64,000 nt of DNA, from the NCBI GenBank assembly GCA_002049455.2, contig KV918833.1, positions 186,001 through 250,000 of the forward strand, read 5' to 3'. The notes beneath the pieces are model-generated. The model saw only the letters and a list, made by a program, of their open reading frames with translations, did no database searches and was not told the origin of the DNA. The DNA is from Porphyra umbilicalis. Its lineage: Eukaryota > Rhodophyta > Bangiophyceae > Bangiales > Bangiaceae. Positions 10,290 through 21,715 of the stretch are shown here, piece by piece. Each line of letters starts with the position of its first letter. The stretch's first letter is position 1. The translations under genes and the position numbers were made by a program.

Positions 10290-13200
10290 GGGGCAGCCCC
10301 CTTAGTGGGCTGCCCACGGACGTCGTCCGTCTCAAGGCACACCGGCACTGCTACATCACGGCGACCCGCCTGCGCCAGGTACGCAAGCGGTGGGCCGCTG
10401 CGGGATTCCCGCCGGCGCCCGCCTTCTGCCCCCGCATCCTCGCGCGGCCCGGGGGGGTCAGCCACGCGACGGTGGACGAGCCGGACCACTGCCCCGTCCC
10501 GGCGACGCCGGCGGCCGCTGAGGCCATCCCTTCGTCTCCGCCGGTCGCCGCGTCGGTCCTGGCCCTGGGCCACGCCGACCCCCGGCCGTGGGGTGGCGGG
10601 GATGGTATCCCAGCGGACCTACCCGCCAACGGGGCGCGCACCGGGCCAGGGCCCCGGCGGCGCCTCGGGGGACGCGCCCGGCGCGAACGTACCCGCTTTC
10701 TCCGGCACGCCGCCGCCGTCGCGGACCCCACGCACGCGCCGGGTACCCCGCCCCGGAACGGGGAAGCGCTGCTCTTCAGCCTGCATAACTACCGTATCGT
10801 GACCTCTCTGGGGCTGGACAAGCTGTCCCTCCGCGCGTTCGGCGTCGTCGTCGACACGGGGGCGGGCCCCAACTTGATCCGCCGGGACGCCCTCGCTCCT
10901 GACTGGCTCCGCCAGGTGGTCACCTCTAAGGAGGAGGAACAGGTACGTCTGCGAGACGCCAACAACGCACGGTTACGCACTAGCGGGACCGTCACGCTGT
11001 GGCTCCAGACGGGCGCACGGATCGTCCCGGTCCCCTTCCTCGTCGTCGACGACCTGTCGGTCCCATGCATCTTGGGCTGCACGTTCATCGACGACAACGC
11101 CCACGCCATCCTGCCTCAGGATAGGTCCATCCGTTGGACTGACGGGTCCGTCACGGCGATCCTGCGGGGACCGTTTGACGATGGCGACCGCTCGATGGGC
11201 GTCTCCTGCGTCCTCCGTGCGACGCACAAGCCGCGGCTCCCGCCGTCGGCGGCCACGGTCGTCTGGGTGCGGACCATGTGGGGCGGCCTGGGTCAGGTGT
11301 TCGGCGCCTCGCGCCTCTTCACAACGCACGGGGTCACCATCGCCAACGGCGTACACGATATCGTGCCGGGGCTATCTTTCCCGGTCATCGTGACCAACTT
11401 TGGCGCGCGCGAGGTCATCCTCCGGCAGAAGGCCAACGTCGGCTACGTCGAGCTGCTGACGACAGGGGTCGTACAAGTGCCCCCCGGGGCACCTCCCGGT
11501 ACACCGGCCGCCCCGGCCTTCCCGCCGGCCACGGCCGCCGAAGGCGTCGTGGCGGCGGTGTCAAGCACCGAAGACGACCCCGCGCAGGGGCGGAGCCCGG
11601 ACCCAGCGACGGCCTCAAGCGGTACGGCTGCGACCCCCGCGCGACCCCGGGACCCGGGCGAAGAAAGCGCCCTGGCGAACGCGGCGCCACCCGCGTCCCC
11701 CCCGCAAGTGGAGGACGTGGACCTGCCGGACGTCGACCCGGCGCTGCACACCTGGATCCGCCGCATGCTGGACCAGCACAAGGCAATGTGGACGGGCCCG
11801 GCGCCCGGCGTCATCAAAGCCACCCAGCACCGCATCGACCTCAACGCCGGCGCCCGGCCCGTCCGCTTCGCACCGCGCCGTGCTGGGCACACGGCGCGGG
11901 AGGCCGAGACGGCCGAGGTCAAGCGGCAGCTGGAGGCGGACGTCATCGAACCGACGTCGTCGGAATGGGGCTTCCCGGTCGTGCTCGTCCCCAAGAAGGA
12001 TGGCACCCTCCGCTTCTGCGTCGATTATCGACTGCTGAACGTCGTCACCAAGAAGGATTCGTACCCGCTGCCCCGAATGGACGAATGCATCGACAGCCTC
12101 GGTGAGGCGACCATCTTCTCGACGTTGGATTGCAACGCCGGCTACTGGCAGGTTGCCATCGCACTCGAAGATCGGGAGAAGACGGCTTTCGTGTGCCACG
12201 AGGGCGCGTACCAGTACAAACGGATGCCGTTCGGCCTAACGAACGCCCCGGCCACGTTCCAGCGGGCGCTGGACATCATCCTCTCCGGCGTGAAGTGGCA
12301 AAGCTGCCTCATCTACCTCGACGATGTCATCGTGTACTCCAAAACGGAGGAGGAGCACGTCGGCCACGTCGACCGCGTTCTGCGCCTGCTTCGCGACGCG
12401 GGAGTGACACTCCGCCTGCCCAAGTGCCGGTTCTTTCGAAAGACCGTGGAAGACCTCGGGCATGAAATCAAGCCGGGCCGGCTCGGTGTGATGGACGCGC
12501 ACACGCGCGCCTTGCGCGAGGCTCACTTCCCCACGACCCGCACGCAAGTGCGGAGCTTCGTGGGGATGTGCAACGTCTTCCGCCGGTTCGTGCCGAACTT
12601 CGCAAGGATGGCAGCGCCATTGACGGACCTCATGGGGTCCACGGCCCCCGTCCTGGTGCCCCCTGCCACGCCATTGCAGCAGCAGGCGTTCGACCGGCTC
12701 AAGGAGGCCCTCACGACCCCGCCGGTCCTCGCACTCCCGCGGCGCGGGCGGAAGTACGTCCTCGACGTAGATGCCTGCGGGACGCAGGTGGGCGCCGCCC
12801 TGCTGCAGGAGCAAGACGACGGGAAACTCAAGCCGGTCGCGTACATCAGCCGGCGGCTGGCAACGAACGAGCTCCCCTACGGGGTCACGGAGAAGGAGTG
12901 CCTGGCAGTCGTCTGGGCGTCGCTCAAGCTCCGCCCCTACCTCTAGGGTGATCGTTTCCTTGTGCGCACGGACCACGACTGCCTACGGTGGATCCTCAAC
13001 ATTGAGGGTTCGGGGAATCCCCGCTTGGCGCGCTGGCGCCTTCGCCTCAGCGAGTTGGAGTTTGACGTCGCCTACAAGCCGGGGATGACACACTACATGG
13101 CAGACAGCATCTCCCGCCTGGAGTCCCGGGCCAGCGATGAGACCGCGTTCGACGACGCGGTCCCTGTCTTCGCTGTGCGAGCCAACACGGTCCGGGGGCT

Positions 13201-14884
13201 CGACGCCGCCAACTACGTTGGCGGCCTAACGGTCCGGGGCATCAACCGCGACGCGGTGCTCTCGGCCCAAGCCGACGACGGGTACTGCAAGGAGATCTTG
13301 AAAGCCCTGAATGACGGGCGGCGCATCCCGTTCTTCGAGGATCCCGATGGGGTCCTCCGGCGACGCGCGGCGCCCGATGGCGCCCACCAGGTGAAGGTCC
13401 CGACCTCCTTGCAGGAGCAGGTCCTCCACCTGGAGCACGACGCGACCCTCGCCGGGCACCCCGGGGAATCCCGCATGTATGCGGCGATGCGGCGGTACTA
13501 CTACTGGGTGGGCATGGCGGCCGACGTCGTCTCCTATGTTAGGAAATGCGACAGCTGTGCCCGGCAGCGCGTGCGCCCGCTGGCACGGCGCTCGCCCCTG
13601 ACCCTGTTCCCCGCCACCATGCCCTTCCAGGACATTGCTGTGGACCTCTACGGGCCCCTCGACCGAACGGCCGCCGGCCATCGATTCATCCTGGTGATCA
13701 CCGACCGGTTCACCAAGCTGGTGCGCGCCATCCCGATGGACGGTACGTCGGCGGTGGACTGCGCCTCGGCCGTCCTGGACTACTGGGTGGGCGCTTATGG
13801 TCCGCCGGACCGGCTGCTCTCGGACGGGGGACCCCAGTTCACCAGCCACTTCTGGGGCCAGGTTTGCAACCTGCTCTCCATTGAGCATAAGGTGACGTCA
13901 CCGTCACACCCGCAGACGAACGGGCAGACGGAGCGGTTCAACCGCACGATGCATACGATCCTAAACCACTACGTGGCGGAGCATTTGCGGTCCTGGGACC
14001 AACTCCTTGGGGCCCTGACGCTGGCGTACAACAGCCGCCCCCACCGTAGCACCGGGGTTGCCCCGCTGGAACTGGTCAACCCCATGGGGGTATCCAGCTG
14101 GGCTTTCAAGGACATCCCGAAGTCCGGGGCGTACCCCATCACGGCGCAACGCGGCACCGCCGCCGAGAAGCGCGCCCAAGCCTCCCTGCTGACCCGCCTC
14201 GTTCAGCTCATCCCGCAGATGCGGGCAACGCTAAAGGCCACGCAGGGGCGCTAAAAGCGCGACCACGACAAGCGCCTCGTGCTGCGCGCGGAGAAGCTCA
14301 CCGTGGGGGGCTGCGCGTGGCTGCGTGACCACGCCAAGGAGGAGGGCGCCGGCGGCAAACTGACGCACGTCGCCCGCGGACCGTATCGCGTGGTTTCCAC
14401 GGACGGCCCGATGGTCCTCCTGGACGTGGACGGGGAGCACCGACGGGAGAACGTGGCGCACGTCGTCCGCGCCTCGGGCACGGCCGCCGAATCCCCTGCC
14501 CAACACCCCGCGTTGCGGGCCGCGCGCTCCTTCCACGGGGCGGAGGCCGACGGCCAGCGGTATGCCGTGGACCGCATCGCGGACCACGCGACGCTGCCCG
14601 ACGGCACCCTCCGGGTCCAGGTCTACTGGACCGGATACCCGCAGCCCACCTGGATGGACGCCGCGGACGCCCCGCACGAGACGCTGCGCGTCTACCTACG
14701 CCGCGCCGCGCGCCTGGGGCTGCCCCACACGTCCGCCGACGCCCCCGGCCATCCGTGCCTGACCCTTGGGTCGGCGCGGTGGCCGGGCGCGGCGGGGGGG
14801 GGGATGGGTGTTTCTGGGGTTTTTGGGGGACTATGCCAAGACGTGGCGGGGCCACAACGGGCCGCGGACGCTGAGTGGGACTAA
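10220..14884 (+). CDS. pol: Pol polyprotein region: protease, RT, RNase H, integrase, chromodomain (broken)
   Basis: Recognisable parts in order: aspartic protease with VVVDTGAGPN (about 10846-10875); reverse transcriptase (about 11900-12500) with YLDD near 12310; RNase H (about 12720-13110); integrase with an H2C2 zinc module (about 13430-13560) and a DDE core (about 13630-13960) including DGGPQF; and a chromodomain (about 14560-14710) with the aromatic VYWTGY motif. Chromodomains in such integrases are known to steer insertion toward marked heterochromatin. About two interruptions make this copy look broken. It converges tail to tail with the antisense ORF, with about 90 bp between. Confidence 0.93.
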
Positions 14885-14971
14885 GGACAAGCCCACGGCT
14901 TTATTCTACGGCGGAAGACGTCCGAACTCCGTCGGACTAAGCGCCACACCTACGGGGCCAGGGCGATGCCC

Positions 14972-17557
14972 TCAGTCGCGGCGACGAAACTCCCATACGT
15001 GAACGGGGCGACCCGCCTTGCGTAGGACGCGCCGCAGGGCGGCGTGGAACCGCTTCGCCCGCGTCCGCGGGGGCTCCAGGCAGGGGGGGACGTCGGCGGC
15101 GAGCCCGATTCGGGCGTACTTGACCATCGCGGCGGTGATCTCGCACGGCCCCACCTCGGACCAGTTGATGGACGGGTCGTACCCGAACAAGGCGACAACC
15201 TGCCCGGACGTCAGCGCGTCCCGCCACTCCGTGGCCGTCACCGGGGTAGGGGGCGTCCACGACGCGGACAGCCACCAATCGTAGGCGACGTCCGGTTGCC
15301 CCGGAACGGGGGTCACGATGGGACCGGCAACCCCGAGCTCCATCGGCGCCCCGCCGGGACCGTCGTTGGCGGGGGCGGCATCCCAACGCGCGGGGCGCGG
15401 ACCGGCGGGCGCCGCGGCTTCGCCGGCGGGGCGGTACTCGGACGGCCCGTAGCCCCAGCCGCTAGCGGCGCCGTCGCGGCCCTGGCCGCCGTCGGAGGGC
15501 CACGCGGGCCCGTCACGGCCGTCGGCCATACAGCCGCGGCCGTCACCCGGACCGGCCGCCGACCACACGCGGTCGTCCCGCACGTCGGCACGGCGGCCGT
15601 GGCCGCCGTCCCCCCAGCGGTCGTCGTGGTCGCGACGGGGGGCAGCGGCGCCGCCGCCCGACTCGGACGCCCACCCGCGCCCGGGCCGGTCACCGGCAGT
15701 GTCGGCGCGGTCGCCGCGCCACGTCGCGTCCCAGCGCTCGCCATGAGCCGTGCCGGCTCGGTCCTCGCGGCCCGCCTCTCGCGGGCCCCACTCGGCATTG
15801 CCGACACGGGTCGACGAGGAGAAGCCGCGGGAGTAGGCGTCGGGACCCCCGGGGTCGCCGGCGCTGACCTCCTCCTCCTCCCCCTCGGGGTCCCGGGGCC
15901 CCGGGTGGTGGGGTACAGGCGGAGCCAGGCCGCCGCGCGCCATGTCGGCGTGGCGCCGCTTCCGCGCGCGGTACGCGGCCGACGCGGCCGCCTCCCCCGT
16001 CGACGGCGGGACGGCGTCCGGGTCGGGCGAAGTGAAGCCGGCCGGTATCGCCCAAGGCTCAGTCGTCACGGGCAACGCCCGCGGGGCGACGTCCGCGAGC
16101 CGCGGCTCCGCGAGCATGACCCCCAACGGGGTCTGCGGCGTCCGCAAGACGTTCACGACGCGAACGTAGTGGCACCGGCCGTCCGCCACAGGACCCACTT
16201 GGTGGGGCAGCAGGGTGCTGGGGGCTTGACTAGTGGTGTCGTGGTGGTAGGGCAGCAGGTCATGGACTGCCGCCGAGGGCACAGCCCTCACGATGGCATC
16301 GTACTCCTCAAGGGCGTCGGCGGCACCGCTGTCGCCCGGCGCGAGGTCGTCGACCTTGAACTTCCGCGTCAAGTCGTAGTAGCACGGCGACGGCTCGAAG
16401 ACGCGGTGCGTCTCGCGGTATGCACGCAGCAACCCCGACACGATGGCGGCCGTCAGCATGACGTAGGCCGTGCCCTGGATAGGGTGGCACGGGAACGCCT
16501 GAAGCAGCGACTGCTGCTGGTGCACGACGGGCGGGTACTCGTACGTCAGCAGCCGCGGCGTCGCGCACCGCGTGGCCATTGCCGGCGGCAAGGGAGCACG
16601 CGCCGGCGTCAAGGCGACGCCGGAGCGGACGGACAGGAAGATGGCCCCGTGCCCCGCCCGTCGGGCGCTTACGAGCTCGCCGCGCGCGCGGCGCGCGGCC
16701 TCCAACGCCAAGTCCGCCGGGGCGGTCGCGGGGCCCACCGACGCCAAGGTGATCAGGGGGCCCACACCCCCGCAGTTGGCGAGCGCCAAGGAGTGACCGA
16801 ACGGGACCGCAGGGCGGTGGCGAAGGCGGGTGTGCCAATCCTCGAGGTAGGCGTACTCCTCCTCGCCGGCGACGAACGGGAGCTCGGCCGCGGGATGCGG
16901 GACCAAGAGCACCCGACCCGGGTTGCACCGCAACATGCAGCGTAGCCACGCCGCGCTGTCCCCGACGGAGCGGACGAAGGAAGCAAAGTCGCGCTCGGCA
17001 GCCGGCCGGGTGCCGTACCCCGCCACCTTGTCGAACTCCTTGAAGGCCCGCCTCACGGCAGCGGCCTCGCCGGCGTCGTGGGGATGAGCCGGGAGGAAGA
17101 CGTCACTGACGAGCGGCCAGTCGGCCGAGGCCACGACCGGCCCCAGCGGGGCAAGCCACGCTCGGACGTCGGGCGGCGCCGGGCGCGGCGGGAACGCGGG
17201 GGCCGACTGCCCCAACAACGGCGGTCGCTCCTCCGGCACGACCGCGGGGCCCCCGCCGGGGGCGGCCGCCGGGCAAGCCGCGGACCCGGCCCCGGCGCTG
17301 GTCGCGGTGGCGGCGCCCACTGGGCGGGGCGGCTTCCGCCACTCCCAGCCGTTCGGGTCGTACGCGAGCCGCATACCCGACGGCACCGACGGGCGGGCGG
17401 GGACGGTTGGGCGGCGCCCGGGCGGTCCCGACGCGGGCGGCGCGACGGCCGACGGCGCCGGCCCCGGGGCGGCGGCCACCGGGGGCGGGCACGCCAGGGG
17501 CGCGGGGGACGGAGCCCCGACGGGGCTATCGGGAGGCGTCGCCGGGGACGGCTCCAT
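14972..17557 (-). CDS. Antisense ORF of the LTR retrotransposon, unknown protein
   Basis: An 861-residue frame opposite to gag-pol, filling the space between the chromodomain and the 3' LTR. Its ATG at 17557 lies 16 bp inside the 3' LTR boundary; the frame stays open into the LTR up to 17947. The protein is Pro/Ala-rich at the N-terminus. A central globular-looking part (about 17150-16150) holds normal-looking stretches such as LLTYEYPPVVHQQQSLLQ and one hydrophobic segment (GTAYVMLTAAIVSGLL). After that comes a Gly/Asp/Arg-rich linker, then an ordered C-terminus (about 15300-14972). I recognise no domain. The opposite strand of the same stretch is much less protein-like. Its position suggests transcription from an antisense promoter in the 3' LTR. 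It looks whole. Confidence 0.75.
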   Translation of the reverse strand: MEPSPATPPDSPVGAPSPAPLACPPPVAAAPGPAPSAVAPPASGPPGRRPTVPARPSVPSGMRLAYDPNGWEWRKPPRPVGAATATSAGAGSAACPAAAPGGGPAVVPEERPPLLGQSAPAFPPRPAPPDVRAWLAPLGPVVASADWPLVSDVFLPAHPHDAGEAAAVRRAFKEFDKVAGYGTRPAAERDFASFVRSVGDSAAWLRCMLRCNPGRVLLVPHPAAELPFVAGEEEYAYLEDWHTRLRHRPAVPFGHSLALANCGGVGPLITLASVGPATAPADLALEAARRARGELVSARRAGHGAIFLSVRSGVALTPARAPLPPAMATRCATPRLLTYEYPPVVHQQQSLLQAFPCHPIQGTAYVMLTAAIVSGLLRAYRETHRVFEPSPCYYDLTRKFKVDDLAPGDSGAADALEEYDAIVRAVPSAAVHDLLPYHHDTTSQAPSTLLPHQVGPVADGRCHYVRVVNVLRTPQTPLGVMLAEPRLADVAPRALPVTTEPWAIPAGFTSPDPDAVPPSTGEAAASAAYRARKRRHADMARGGLAPPVPHHPGPRDPEGEEEEVSAGDPGGPDAYSRGFSSSTRVGNAEWGPREAGREDRAGTAHGERWDATWRGDRADTAGDRPGRGWASESGGGAAAPRRDHDDRWGDGGHGRRADVRDDRVWSAAGPGDGRGCMADGRDGPAWPSDGGQGRDGAASGWGYGPSEYRPAGEAAAPAGPRPARWDAAPANDGPGGAPMELGVAGPIVTPVPGQPDVAYDWWLSASWTPPTPVTATEWRDALTSGQVVALFGYDPSINWSEVGPCEITAAMVKYARIGLAADVPPCLEPPRTRAKRFHAALRRVLRKAGRPVHVWEFRRRD

Positions 17558-17564
17558 CTCAGCC

Positions 17565-17572
17565 GAAGGGGA
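17565..17572 (+). promoter_or_regulatory. Polypurine tract
   Basis: GAAGGGGA directly precedes the 3' LTR, the place expected for the plus-strand primer of reverse transcription. Confidence 0.65.
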
Positions 17573-18223
17573 TGCAGTACTACGGGGCCCCCCTAGGCGC
17601 CAGGGGGCCACCGCGGGGACGACGGCGACGGCGGGGGACGTCGGTCCCCGACGCGTGGGGGCGACGCCAGCGGCGGTGGTGGCGGACGGGTTGGCGACGC
17701 GGGATGGCGGGGCGAGGGGGCGGCCCCGCTGCCCGGCTCGGGCCCCTTGAGGGAGCGCACCCGATCCGCCGCGCCCGGCACGCGGGCCCCGCGGGAGGCC
17801 GGGTTGGCGCGCCCGAGCGGGCGCTGGCGCGCCCGAGAGGGCGCGGCAGGCGACGGCCGACCGGGCGCCACGCGGCGGGTGCAGCGCGTTGCGCGCGGGA
17901 CGGTTTCTCCCCCTCGTCTGTAATGATCGCCTCGGGGGACTTGACATGCATGGAGGGAATTATCTGCATTGGTTGGTGACGGCCCGGGTCAATTCCCATT
18001 TGGGGAAATTGGGCCCGGGCGACGGTTTCCGCCCTTTTAGGACGAAGGGCAACGACGGTGGGAGCCACCGTCGTCGCCGGCAAGTAAACCGTGTCTCGAT
18101 GTCTTGGCGTTTAGATCGGCCCGACTTCCCGGACCTCGAGTCCCATAGCGGGTGTCGCGCGAGCGGCTGAGACGGCCGTTACTTCCCTCCTTCTGAGGTA
18201 ACCCCCTAGATTGTGGTACTACA
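17573..18223 (+). repeat. 3' LTR
   Basis: 651 bp, about 98.8 percent identical to the 5' LTR by eye, followed by the CTCAC target duplication. Most of the differences lie in the last third. The antisense frame enters it. Confidence 0.95.
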
Positions 18224-18228
18224 CTCAC

Positions 18229-20084
18229 TGTGCGTACCAGCGCAGCTGAGCAGCTTTTGAATGAGCAGCATCGCCCGTGCACCACCAAGACGAACAAGTG
18301 CATCCATTGTGGGTATGCTGTAGTGAGATTACGCACTTACGGCGACTCGAAAACGTCCCAAGGTTTGGGTCTGCGAATCTGTGGCGCCGGATTGATATGA
18401 GATTCTGCGAAAGCTCAAAGATCGTCGTTTCCGATGGAGCACCCTGCCCAATCGACGCATCAGGGAGAAAATTTGATAAAGTGGACCACGTTTTTCTGCC
18501 GGACAGAGGGATCTCGCGAAACTCTCTTGGTCCTGGAAGGCCGGCCCTGCAGGGTCCCTTTTGAGGAAGCTGGAGAGGGGTGGCGCTTCAGACGGTTTGT
18601 TCGGGGAGGTTTTGGTGTGGGGGCGGAGCGTCACGGTCGTCATTGACCATCGATCGCGCATGCCGTCGTCGTCATCGGCACCCCCGTTGTGGTTGCAACC
18701 GGCTCTCCCGGGACAGCGCGATGCACTGCCACGCTCGTTCTCTGGCCTCACTCTGGTAAGTTTGTTTTCCATCTTTTGGCCACCCCTCTCATTTCGCATT
18801 CGACGCGCAAGCGTCTCCGTCAATGTGAGTGTTGCAGCTTCATTTTTGACAGCACATGGAGAGCTCCCTCCTGGCCAGCATCGTGCGTGCTCGAGAATCA
18901 TATTATGTGCCTGTCGTATTGCTTTTGCTCGTTTCTTACGTGGTTTTGCTCTTCAGGACGTGGCAGCAACAAAAGAGGTGTCTTTTGCGCGCCCGTGTAT
19001 CGTGGGAAGTGGTGGCGCCGACGGCTGCAGCGACGCACCGTCCTGCGGGCACGGCGGCCGTGGCTGATGGCGTATGTGTGCTGAGAGCTGGCGTGGGCGG
19101 CGTGCCAGACAGCAAGTGGTGCGGCTTCCAGCAACAGGTCCGTGGGCATCATGATGGGAGAGGCCGATGAGAGCGACGCGGACGAAGACGGCGGCGATGT
19201 CAATATCCGAGGCATGCCGTCCCCGAAGTTCTAATTGCAATGATCGGCCCGACGCCCGCTTTGATGTTTCCGACATGTGGGTTACATGCCGTGCCCTCGC
19301 ACGCTCGGCTTTAATGCCTCTCTGTGCCTCTTGTGTCGTTGCAAACAAAACCATTATGTCTCCTGTCGTGTATTTCCTGCCGCCCGGCCGCGACTGCTTC
19401 TCTTCCCGTCCACCCGAACAAAGAGATACGTACATGGCGAAGGCAAGGTCCCTCGCGAAGGCAAGGTCCTTCGCGGCATTCACCGGTGCGCCGCCGTCGG
19501 CGTTCGTGCAGCGAACACAGCGCCCACCACCTTCTCCACCGTCTGCATCGCTGGCCGTCATCCTCCCCCGCGCCCACCCGCTGTTGCGTCCGGAAGTGTC
19601 CCGGTGGCAGTGGAGGCGGCAACGGCAGAGCGGTGCGGTGCCTCGGCCGGCCGGCGCGCGCGGTAGTCGGCGGCTGGCTCCTGGGGGGCACCCGTTGGCG
19701 GCGGTGGTTGCTGGTGGCGGCCGGACTCGGGCCGGGTGCTCCCGGCGCTCGCGCTCGGCGCGGACGCAGCACTGTGCGACGTGCCTGCGCATGGTTTGGA
19801 GACTGCAGTGGGCGCGTACACGGCAGCACGTCTCCTGAAGTGCCTGGTGACGCTCAAGTGGTCGTCGAGGATGTTCTTTTTACACTGGTATTGACAACAA
19901 GAGACACACTCACATTATTTGAAGCGACACGTCATACTACAAACCAACGATACACACACACAGTATTCCGAGGAGCTTTTTTCGGTCTCCTGCACGGCGA
20001 AGCTGGCAGCACGTGCGTCGCTTCTACGGTCGCTCGTTGCCCGACGTTGATCGGTGGCGGTGGATCTCGCGGTCTGCCTCGCCC
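18229..20084. other. Gene-poor stretch, no supported gene
   Basis: Base composition is closer to even here than in the flanks. Short frames occur on both strands, but none has a domain, a clear start or consistent composition. A short direct repeat (GAAGGCAAGGTCC type, two copies) sits at about 19438-19472. Confidence 0.5.
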
Positions 20085-21715
20085 CAAAGGCACCGGCGAC
20101 GACGGGTGCGGCGGGGACGAGACCAGCGGGGACAGTGACGGCGGGGGCGGTGACGGCGGGGGCGCTGACAGCGAAGGCGGTGACGGCGGCGACAGGCACG
20201 GCGACGACGGGCACGGCGGTGACGGGATCGGCGGTGGGCGCAGCAGGCACGAGACCAGCGGGGGCGGCGACGGCGGGGGCGGTGACGGCGGGGGCGGTGA
20301 CGGCGAGGGCGGTTACGGTGAGGGCGGTGACGGCGATGACTGGCACGGCGGTGGCGGGCATGCCGGTGACGGGATTGGCGGTGGGCGCGGCGGGGACGAG
20401 ACCAGCGGGGGCGGCAACGGCGGGGTCGGTGACGGCGGGGACAGGCACGGCGACGACGGGCACGGCGGTGACGCGATCAGCGACGGGCACGGCGGGGATG
20501 GGCACCAGCGGGGACCGTGACGGCGGGGGCGGTGACGGCGGGGGCGGTGACGGCGAGGGCGGTGACGGCGGGGACAGGCACGGCGACGACGGGCACGGTG
20601 GTGACGGGATCGGCGATGGGCGCGGCAGGGACGAGACCAGCGGGGACGGTGACTGTAGTACTATGGGGCCCCCTATGCGCCAGGGGGCCACCGCGGGGAC
20701 GTCGGCGAGGGCGGGGGACGTCGGTCCCCGACGCGTGGTGGCGACACCAGCGGCGGTGGTGGCCGACGGGTTGGCGACGCGGGATGGCGGGGCGAGGGGG
20801 CGGCCCCGCTGCCCGGCTCGGGCCACTTGAGGGAGCGCACCCGATCCGCCGCGCCCGGCACGCGGGCCCCGCGGGAGGCCGGGTTGGCGCGCCCAAGCGG
20901 GCGCTGGCGCGCCCGAGAGGGCGCGGCAGGCGACGGCCGACCGGGCGCCACGCGGCGGGTGCAGCGCGTTGCGCGCGGGACGGTTTCTCCCCCTCGTCTG
21001 TAATGATCGCCTCGGGGGACTTGACATGCATGGAGGGAATTATCTGCATTGGTTGGTGACGGCCCGGGTCAATTCCCATTTGGGGAAATTGGGCCCGGGC
21101 GACGGTTTCCGCCCTTTTAGGACGAAGGGCGACGACGGTGGGAGGCACCGTCGTCGCCGGCAAGTAAACCGTGTCTCGATGTCTTGGCGTTTCGATCGGC
21201 CCGACTTCCCGGACCTCGAGTCCCATGGCGGGTGTCGCGCGAGCGGCTGAGACGGCCGTTACTTCCCTCCTTCTGAGGTAACCCCCTAGATTGTGGTACT
21301 ACAGTGACGGCGGGGACAGTGACTGCGGGGACGTTGACGGCGGGGGCGGTGACAGCGGGGGCGGTGACGGCGAGGGCGGTGACGGCGGTGACAGGCACGG
21401 CGACGACGGGCACGGTGGTGAAGGGATCGGCGATGGGCGTGGCAGGGACGAGACCAGCGGGGACGGTGACGGCGGGGACAGTGACTGCGGGGACGTTGAC
21501 GGCGGGGGCGGTGACGGCGAGGGCGGTGACGGCGAGGGCAGTGACGGCGGGGTCAGGCACGGCGACGACGGGCACGGCGGTGACGGGATCGGTGGTGGGC
21601 GCGGCAGGGACGAGACCAGCGGGGATGGTGACGGCGGGGACGGTTACGGCGGGGGAGGTGACGGCGGGGGCGGTGACGGCGGCGACAGGATCGGCGGGAA
21701 GGGGCGCTGTCGCAG
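20085..21715. repeat. 15-bp GTGACGGCGGGGGCG-type minisatellite with higher-order organisation
   Basis: Runs of a 15-bp unit (GTGACGGCGGGGGCG and variants) are interspersed with a longer recurring block containing GAGACCAGCGGGG (20119, 20251, 20398, 20633, 21450, 21612). Neighbouring blocks are spaced 132, 147 and 162 bp apart in clear cases, that is, they differ by whole 15-bp units. It is split by a solo LTR (20654-21303). One minus-strand frame reads as a pentapeptide repeat of the APAVT type because 15 is a multiple of three; I see no independent sign that it is translated. Confidence 0.88.
20654..21303 (+). mobile_element. Solo LTR of the same retrotransposon family
   Basis: 650 bp, collinear with the two LTRs of the full element but more diverged (roughly 2 percent by eye). 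It is flanked by a perfect 5-bp duplication GTGAC (20649-20653 and 21304-21308), which is part of the surrounding minisatellite unit. No internal sequence remains, the usual outcome of recombination between the two LTRs of an inserted copy. Confidence 0.93.

Larger units (their letters stand above)
6715..18223 (+). mobile_element. Ty3/gypsy-class LTR retrotransposon with chromodomain and a long antisense ORF
   Basis: An element of 11,509 bp bounded by 651-bp LTRs that begin TG and end CA, flanked by a perfect 5-bp target duplication CTCAC (6710-6714 and 18224-18228). Order: 5' LTR, primer binding site, gag, pol (protease, reverse transcriptase, RNase H, integrase, chromodomain), antisense ORF, polypurine tract, 3' LTR. 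The domain order and the C-terminal chromodomain place it with chromovirus-like Ty3/gypsy elements. By eye the two LTRs differ at about eight of 651 positions, so the insertion looks young. Pol has about two interruptions, so this copy looks broken, while gag and the antisense ORF look whole. Gag and pol overlap in different frames, as is usual for families that use frameshifting. Confidence 0.93.

Noticed and set aside
15044-16945. 633-residue plus-strand frame between the chromodomain and the 3' LTR
   Set aside because: It lies opposite the antisense ORF and has unnatural Arg/Gly/Val composition. The minus frame is clearly the coding one.
18953-19838. Overlapping frames on both strands near 19 kb
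   Set aside because: Neither has a motif or a reliable start, and their composition does not differ from shadow frames.
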